Source: an uncultured Lachnospiraceae bacterium (GTDB lineage: Bacteria > Bacillota > Clostridia > Lachnospirales > Lachnospiraceae). Taken from it: DNA of 17,415 bases. The position numbers and the translations under genes are program-made. The notes under the pieces are model-generated. The model was not told where the DNA came from. It saw only the letters and a list, made by a program, of their open reading frames with translations, and searched no databases. Every line of letters starts with the position of its first letter. Within the stretch, counting starts at the first letter, position 1. Shown here piece after piece: positions 13,202-17,415 of this stretch. The stretch spans positions 1 to 17,415 of the forward strand of contig CASDUB010000026.1 in the NCBI GenBank assembly GCA_949283905.1, given 5' to 3'.

Positions 13202-14491
13202 TCACTTACCTAATACTAAAGCCTTTGAAAGTTTGTTCGTTCCGACAAGATCTTTCTTCGCCGGACATACATATGAACAACATCCGCACTCCATGCATGT
13301 CGTCACATCGAGTTCTTTAAGAGCGTCAACGTCTTTGATCTTATATGCCCGCGCTATTCTGTTCGGCATAAGCCTTAAAGGACATGTAGCTACGCATCGT
13401 CCGCAATTGATACATTCAGTCTCTTCAGGCTGAACAGCGTCTTTTTCATTAAATATCGTGAATCCGTTGTTATTTTTCACAACAGGGTTTTCGTCTGAAG
13501 GAACTGCCATTCCCATCATCGGTCCGCCCATAAGGATCTTCTTCGGCGTTTCTTTGTAACCGCCGGTAAACTCCACTACTTCTCTGATCGATGTTCCTAT
13601 GGGTGCAATGACTTTTCCGGGATTTTTCACCGCCGAACCGTCAACGGTAACGCATTTTTCTACGAGCGGCATTCCCGTCTCAAGATATTTTCCCAAAACC
13701 TCCAGCGTCGTAACATTCATTACGATACATCCCACATCGAGAGGAAGTTTTCCTGCCGGCACTACACGGCCCGTACAGTTATAGATAAGCACCTTTTCAG
13801 CTCCCTGAGGATACATAGAAGGAAGGATTTTAACCATAAAATCAGCTTCTATTTCAGATGCTCTTTTTCTAAAAGTTTCTATTGCTTCCGGTTTATTGTT
13901 TTCTATACCGATTATAACTTTTTTGATCCCGATATATTTACATACCGCATTGATCGCGCTGATGATATGACCTGTGTCTTCTGTCATCGTCGTATAATCA
14001 GATGTAAGATAAGGCTCACACTCGGCTCCGTTGATTACAAGAATTTCAGCGTCTCCCGGCTCCTTTACAGTGAGCTTCACGCTTGTCGGAAATCCGGCTC
14101 CTCCAAGTCCTACAAGTCCGCTTTCACGAACCGCCTTTAAAAAACTTTCAGTATCGTTTATCTGCGGAGGAACAACCTCTTCAGATACTGTCTGGGCGCC
14201 ATCCGCCTCAATTACAACCGTGTCGAAACGTCCGTTAAAAAGCTGTAATTTTTCAATTGACGTAACCTTTCCGGAAACAGACGAATGTATAGGCGCCCCT
14301 ACAAAACCTGCGGGTTCTCCGATCTTCTGGCCTACCTTTACTTCATCTCCGACTTCGACAATCGGTTTGCAAGGCGCTCCTATATGCATAGCCATCGGAA
14401 TCTTTACAACAGGCGGAACAGGCATTTTGACAGGTTCCTGGTGCGTTGTGTGCTTAAAATGCGGCACCTTAACGCCTTTTAAATGTCTCAA
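13202..14491 (-). CDS. rnfC: Rnf complex subunit C, NADH-binding flavin/Fe-S subunit; TTG start
   Basis: 429 residues. A barrel-sandwich N-terminal region (PCKPIVEVGDEVKVGQKIG) is followed by an FMN/NADH-binding fold (GLVGLGGAGFPTSVKL; the loop VINGAECEPYL) and two ferredoxin motifs, Cys360/363/366/370 (CINCGRCVATCP) and Cys399/402/405/409 (CMECGCCSYVCP). RnfC passes electrons to NAD+. The start codon is TTG at 14491, with GGGGTG seven bases upstream; no ATG fits the conserved MRHLKGVKVPHFK beginning. It begins 22 bases after the NifU-like gene and is the first rnf gene. Confidence 0.96.
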   Translation of the reverse strand: MRHLKGVKVPHFKHTTHQEPVKMPVPPVVKIPMAMHIGAPCKPIVEVGDEVKVGQKIGEPAGFVGAPIHSSVSGKVTSIEKLQLFNGRFDTVVIEADGAQTVSEEVVPPQINDTESFLKAVRESGLVGLGGAGFPTSVKLTVKEPGDAEILVINGAECEPYLTSDYTTMTEDTGHIISAINAVCKYIGIKKVIIGIENNKPEAIETFRKRASEIEADFMVKILPSMYPQGAEKVLIYNCTGRVVPAGKLPLDVGCIVMNVTTLEVLGKYLETGMPLVEKCVTVDGSAVKNPGKVIAPIGTSIREVVEFTGGYKETPKKILMGGPMMGMAVPSDENPVVKNNNGFTIFNEKDAVQPEETECINCGRCVATCPLRLMPNRIARAYKIKDVDALKELDVTTCMECGCCSYVCPAKKDLVGTNKLSKALVLGK

Positions 14492-14513
14492 AAAACTTCA
14501 CCCCTTACCCGAT

Positions 14514-14807
14514 TTATTTTTTATTTTTATTCATTAAACTCTTCGCAAATGCGATAAGCTCATCGCTTACTTCCTGATGGAGCTTTACATCTTTTACTAT
14601 ATCAGTGTTCGCAAGAACTTCTTCTTTTACAACACTTTCAAGAGTGTAAATTGCAGAAGGACATCCGCTGCAATGTCCCGTCATTCTTACATATGCAATC
14701 TGATTTCTGATATCTACCAACTCGATATTGCCTTCATGCTCAAGGAGTTTTGGTCTTACTTTTTTATCGAGTATTTCTTCTATTATTTTTGCTTCCTCAG
14801 TCTGCAT
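14514..14807 (-). CDS. NifU C-terminal-domain (Nfu-type) Fe-S cluster protein
   Basis: 97 residues starting MQTEEAKIIEEIL, with GHCSGCPSA (CxxC) that holds a [4Fe-4S] cluster between two subunits in Nfu proteins. It is a carrier or scaffold that hands clusters to target enzymes. Its place directly before rnfC (22-base gap) suggests that it serves the cluster-rich Rnf subunits or the neighbouring dehydratase. Start: ATG 14807 with AGGAG about 9 bases upstream; the frame extends to an ATG at 14855, but that stretch forms the terminator of the preceding gene, so it is not coding. Confidence 0.88.
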   Translation of the reverse strand: MQTEEAKIIEEILDKKVRPKLLEHEGNIELVDIRNQIAYVRMTGHCSGCPSAIYTLESVVKEEVLANTDIVKDVKLHQEVSDELIAFAKSLMNKNKK

Positions 14808-14823
14808 TATATTACTCTCCTGC

Positions 14824-14853
14824 TCTAAAATAGGGCGAGAATACTCCCGCCCC
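14824..14853 (-). terminator. terminator-like hairpin between the CoA-transferase and the NifU-like gene
   Basis: On the minus strand GGGCGGGA, loop GTAT, TCTCGCCC (14852-14845 with 14840-14833; one G-U pair), followed by TATTTTAG. It is GC-rich in AT-rich surroundings. The T-run is short, so partial read-through into the rnf operon is possible. I found no clear promoter between here and the NifU-like gene. Confidence 0.6.
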
Positions 14854-14876
14854 ATTACGTGATTATTTTAAATGTT

Positions 14877-16178
14877 TTACTCGTATTTACATTTAAATCT
14901 CTCTTCAAATGCTTCGATGAGCTGCGGCCTGAAATCAGGATGTGCAATAGCTATAAGCGCTTTTGCTCTTTCTCTGATACATTTACCTTTAAGGTGCGCA
15001 ATGCCGTACTCAGTAACAACATAATCAACATCACATCTGGATGTTGTTACGATCGCGCCGTTATCAAGCGTAGGAACGATCTTTGAAACTTTTCCTTTTC
15101 CGGCTGTAGATGCAATTGCGATGATAGAACGTCCGCCCTTGCTCATCTTAGCGCCGCGAACAAAGTCAACCTGTCCGCCGACACCGCTGATCTGGTTTGG
15201 TCCGACACTCTCGGATGAAACCTGTCCGCAGAAATCAACCTGTACACAAGAGTTAATCGATACAAGATTGTCATTCTGAGCGATTATATAAGGATTATTT
15301 ACATAATTAACCGGGAACATTGCTACCGCCGGGTTATCATTGCCGTAATCATAAAGGCGTTTTGTACCCATAAGGAATGTAACAACACTCTTTCCCGGAT
15401 GAAAATTCTTCTTAGCATTTGTGATAACGCCTGCTTCAACAAGTTCAACAACGCCGTCAGATATCATCTCTGAATGGATTCCGAGATCCTTCTTGTCTTT
15501 AAGGAAAAGAAGAACGGCATCCGGAATAGCGCCGATTCCAAGCTGAAGTGTATCACCGTCTTTAATAAGTTTAGCGCAGTTCTCGCCGATCGCTTTTTCC
15601 ACATCCCCGATCTTAGGAAGAGGAAGTTCGATCACAGGATGAGAATTAACTACAAATGCGTTAATCTCTGATACGTGAAGCGCTGTATCGCCGTGTGTTC
15701 TCGGCATCTGATCATTTACTTCCGCAATAACTTTTTTTGCAAGTTTTGCTGCAGGAAGCGTATAGTCAACAGAAACGCCGCAGCTCACCATTCCGTGTTC
15801 ATCAGGAGGACAAACCTGAATTACAGCAACATCTAACGGAAGATAATCTCTGAAGAGATCCGGAGCTTCGCTGAAATAACATGGCGTAAAATCTGCACGG
15901 CCTTCAATAATATCTTTTTTATTAAGTCCGCCTGCAAAAAGCGAATTAAGTCTGAAATGTCCTTCTGTTCCCGGAGCTGAGAATTTGCAGTTTCCCATGG
16001 GAACCATCTGTACGATCTCAACATTCTCGTAATCTTCTTTATGATCTACGAGAGCGTCTGAAATATATGTAGGAATTCCTACCGCATGTCCCAATATGAT
16101 GCGGTCGCCTGATTTAATAAGCTTGATAGCTTCTTCTACAGGCATCTGTCTTGATTCATAAATATCTTTCCAACCCAT
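14877..16178 (-). CDS. abfT: 4-hydroxybutyrate CoA-transferase (acetyl-CoA hydrolase/transferase family)
   Basis: 433 residues, starting MGWKDIYESRQMPVEEAIKLIKSGDRI. It moves CoA from acetyl-CoA or butyryl-CoA to 4-hydroxybutyrate. The conserved core HSEMISDGVVEL carries the catalytic Glu237 that forms the glutamyl-CoA thioester; GIGAIPDAVL, SGVGGQVDFVRGA and VVTEYGIAHLKGK are family motifs. The sequence closely resembles C. aminobutyricum AbfT / C. kluyveri Cat2 as I remember them. The adjacent 4-hydroxybutyryl-CoA dehydratase supports the substrate. Start ATG 16178 with GGAG six bases upstream; a TTG at 16190 contains that site. A long inverted repeat separates it from the dehydratase gene. 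Confidence 0.92.
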   Translation of the reverse strand: MGWKDIYESRQMPVEEAIKLIKSGDRIILGHAVGIPTYISDALVDHKEDYENVEIVQMVPMGNCKFSAPGTEGHFRLNSLFAGGLNKKDIIEGRADFTPCYFSEAPDLFRDYLPLDVAVIQVCPPDEHGMVSCGVSVDYTLPAAKLAKKVIAEVNDQMPRTHGDTALHVSEINAFVVNSHPVIELPLPKIGDVEKAIGENCAKLIKDGDTLQLGIGAIPDAVLLFLKDKKDLGIHSEMISDGVVELVEAGVITNAKKNFHPGKSVVTFLMGTKRLYDYGNDNPAVAMFPVNYVNNPYIIAQNDNLVSINSCVQVDFCGQVSSESVGPNQISGVGGQVDFVRGAKMSKGGRSIIAIASTAGKGKVSKIVPTLDNGAIVTTSRCDVDYVVTEYGIAHLKGKCIRERAKALIAIAHPDFRPQLIEAFEERFKCKYE

Positions 16179-16208
16179 TTTTATCTCCAACTATTAAATT
16201 TTAACAGT

Positions 16209-16248
16209 ACATACAGACTCGATATGCAATGCATAGGAGTCTGTATGT
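16209..16248. repeat. long perfect inverted repeat between abfD and abfT
   Basis: ACATACAGACTC (16209-16220) pairs perfectly with GAGTCTGTATGT (16237-16248). Inside, TATGCA (16223-16228) and TGCATA (16230-16235) pair around one base. Together they form an 18-pair hairpin with a small bulge. The following minus-strand sequence (ACTGTTAAAATTTAATAG) is only weakly T-rich, so it may be an mRNA-stabilising or partly terminating hairpin that sets the dehydratase:transferase ratio. Confidence 0.75.
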
Positions 16249-16280
16249 GTTTTAAATATTCATATTATTTACTTTGCTGA

Positions 16281-17415
16281 TTACTCTTCAACTTTAGCAA
16301 TTTTCTTTGCAAGAGCTTTCTTCATCGGAAGGTTGCCCTGGCGAGCGATCATGATACGCTGAGCCTGTGGTGAACCTGCACCGTGCATAGACTCTGTTCT
16401 GTATCCTACTGCTGCTGTTCCAAGGCAGAGGTTCTCGATAAGTCTTAAGATACGGAGACGGTTCTCAACTGAAACGCCTTTTGTACCAACGAGATATTTC
16501 TTAACGTATGGTCCTGTAACATCGCTTCTGAGGTCAGCTTCTGACGGAGCAGTAACAACGATACCGCCGGCGATATCCTCTGCGAGACGAGCGATCTCGT
16601 ATGGGAATCTTGTAACGTTCTGTTTACATACGTTTGCAAGAAGAAGGTCGATGATATAGTTTCCTGACTCTGTCGGATGTCCTTCTGCTGAACATGCGAT
16701 ACCGCAACAGTATAATGTCTCATTAAGATGCTGCATCTCGATGAGTTTGTCTTTGATATGAGAAGCTTTCGGAACGCCGTTGTAATCAGCTGCAACTGCT
16801 GCTGCACCGATAAGAACGTCACCAACACCAACTTTACATCCGCCGTAGCTCTGTCTGTGGTATCCTGCGAAACGCTCAACAAGCATTCCTGCGAACTCTG
16901 TCTCTCCGTTAAGGAAGATACGGTCATTCGGTACAAATACATCGTTAAATACTACGAGAGCTTCAACGCCGCCGAACTCGCTGTTTCCGACATCGATTGA
17001 GTTGTACTCTTCCATCTTTCTTGTATCACATGACTGACGTCCGATGATCATCATGATGCCTTCTGCATCTGTAGGAACAGCGAATGCAACTGCATAGTCT
17101 TTGTCATCCGGTCCCATAGAAATTGTAGGCATTACGATAACTTCATGTGAGTTGATGATACCTGTCTGATGAGCTTTTGCTCCGCGGACAACGATACCGT
17201 CAGGGCGACGCTCAACTACATGAAGGTAAAGATCAGGATCTTCCTGTGCATGAGGAGCAAGGCCACGATCACCCTTAGGATCTGTCATAGCGCCGTCGAT
17301 CGTATAGTCTTTTTCCTGGCACATTGTAAGGTATTTTATGAAATTCTCATGATATTTTGTTCCGTATTTTTTATCAATTTCATAAGTTGTGCTGAATGTC
17401 GCGTTAAACGCGTCC
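16281..17415 (-). CDS. abfD: 4-hydroxybutyryl-CoA dehydratase / vinylacetyl-CoA isomerase, N-terminus beyond window
   Basis: 378 codons, open to the right edge (codon phase begins at 17414; the first residues read DAFNATFSTTYEIDKKYG). The enzyme, a homotetramer with FAD and [4Fe-4S], dehydrates 4-hydroxybutyryl-CoA to crotonyl-CoA by a radical mechanism. GYHRQSYGGCKVG supplies His292, Tyr296 and Cys299 (C. aminobutyricum numbering; codons at 16857-16859, 16845-16847 and 16836-16838). GAMTDPKGDRGLAP, GRQSCDTRKMEE and the C-terminal GYRTESMHGAGSPQAQRIMIARQGN are hallmark stretches. The other two cluster cysteines, Cys99 and Cys103, would lie a few codons outside the window. The region before ENLCLG looks about ten residues shorter than the clostridial reference as I recall it. 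The Met at 17324 is internal. Confidence 0.97.
   Translation of the reverse strand, partial: DAFNATFSTTYEIDKKYGTKYHENFIKYLTMCQEKDYTIDGAMTDPKGDRGLAPHAQEDPDLYLHVVERRPDGIVVRGAKAHQTGIINSHEVIVMPTISMGPDDKDYAVAFAVPTDAEGIMMIIGRQSCDTRKMEEYNSIDVGNSEFGGVEALVVFNDVFVPNDRIFLNGETEFAGMLVERFAGYHRQSYGGCKVGVGDVLIGAAAVAADYNGVPKASHIKDKLIEMQHLNETLYCCGIACSAEGHPTESGNYIIDLLLANVCKQNVTRFPYEIARLAEDIAGGIVVTAPSEADLRSDVTGPYVKKYLVGTKGVSVENRLRILRLIENLCLGTAAVGYRTESMHGAGSPQAQRIMIARQGNLPMKKALAKKIAKVEE

Noticed and set aside
14808..14855. N-terminal extension of the NifU-like protein
   Set aside because: The stretch forms a GC-rich terminator-like hairpin, and a ribosome binding site precedes the ATG at 14807.
1..17415. CRISPR arrays, tRNA or rRNA genes, intact insertion sequences
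   Set aside because: No regularly spaced repeats, tRNA-like sequences or transposase frames were found. The repeats at 1490-1560 are a protein-coding linker.

Overview
The window is a piece of a low-to-mid GC, strictly anaerobic Firmicutes chromosome, most likely from class Clostridia (Eubacteriales, in the neighbourhood of amino-acid-fermenting genera). The evidence is AT-rich intergenic DNA, AGGAG-type ribosome binding sites, a clostridial-type Rnf complex, and a 4-hydroxybutyryl-CoA dehydratase and CoA-transferase closely resembling the Clostridium aminobutyricum / C. kluyveri enzymes as I remember them. Species cannot be named from this sequence.

Left third (1-4735) is accessory DNA. A BlaI/MecI-type repressor and the N-terminal part of an M56 (BlaR1-like) membrane metalloprotease run off the left edge. 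Next come a Fic-family gene whose C-terminal winged-helix part is cut off by a one-base deletion in a poly-A tract, a small membrane-anchored protein of unknown function, and a two-gene toxin-antitoxin-like operon on the plus strand (DUF3990, ADP-ribosyltransferase-like, plus an HTH protein). That operon ends in a terminator that belongs to a second, almost completely deleted copy of the Fic gene: start codon and last 17 or so codons fused in frame, plus the same terminator.

Middle (4721-9441, all minus strand): a sulfur-assimilation operon metY - cysK - rrf2 whose promoter carries nested inverted repeats. Upstream of it lie a diguanylate cyclase with an NTF2/SnoaL-like and a PAS-like domain and a small lipoprotein with its own promoter and terminator.

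Right half (9580-17415, all minus strand) is core energy metabolism. Read in transcription order it holds 4-hydroxybutyryl-CoA dehydratase (truncated by the right edge), a 4-hydroxybutyrate-type CoA-transferase, a NifU C-terminal-domain protein, and the complete rnfCDGEAB cluster, closed by a strong terminator. The dehydratase and transferase convert 4-hydroxybutyrate via its CoA ester to crotonyl-CoA/vinylacetyl-CoA, as in 4-aminobutyrate or succinate fermentation to butyrate. Rnf turns reduced ferredoxin from the later crotonyl-CoA step into an ion gradient, and the NifU-like protein plausibly helps load the many Fe-S clusters of these enzymes.

The observations most worth following are the Fic gene with its frameshift and its in-frame deletion relic 2.3 kb away, the DUF3990/HTH pair with a dyad inside its promoter, and the nested operators of the metY operon. 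No tRNA, rRNA, CRISPR array or intact insertion sequence was seen.
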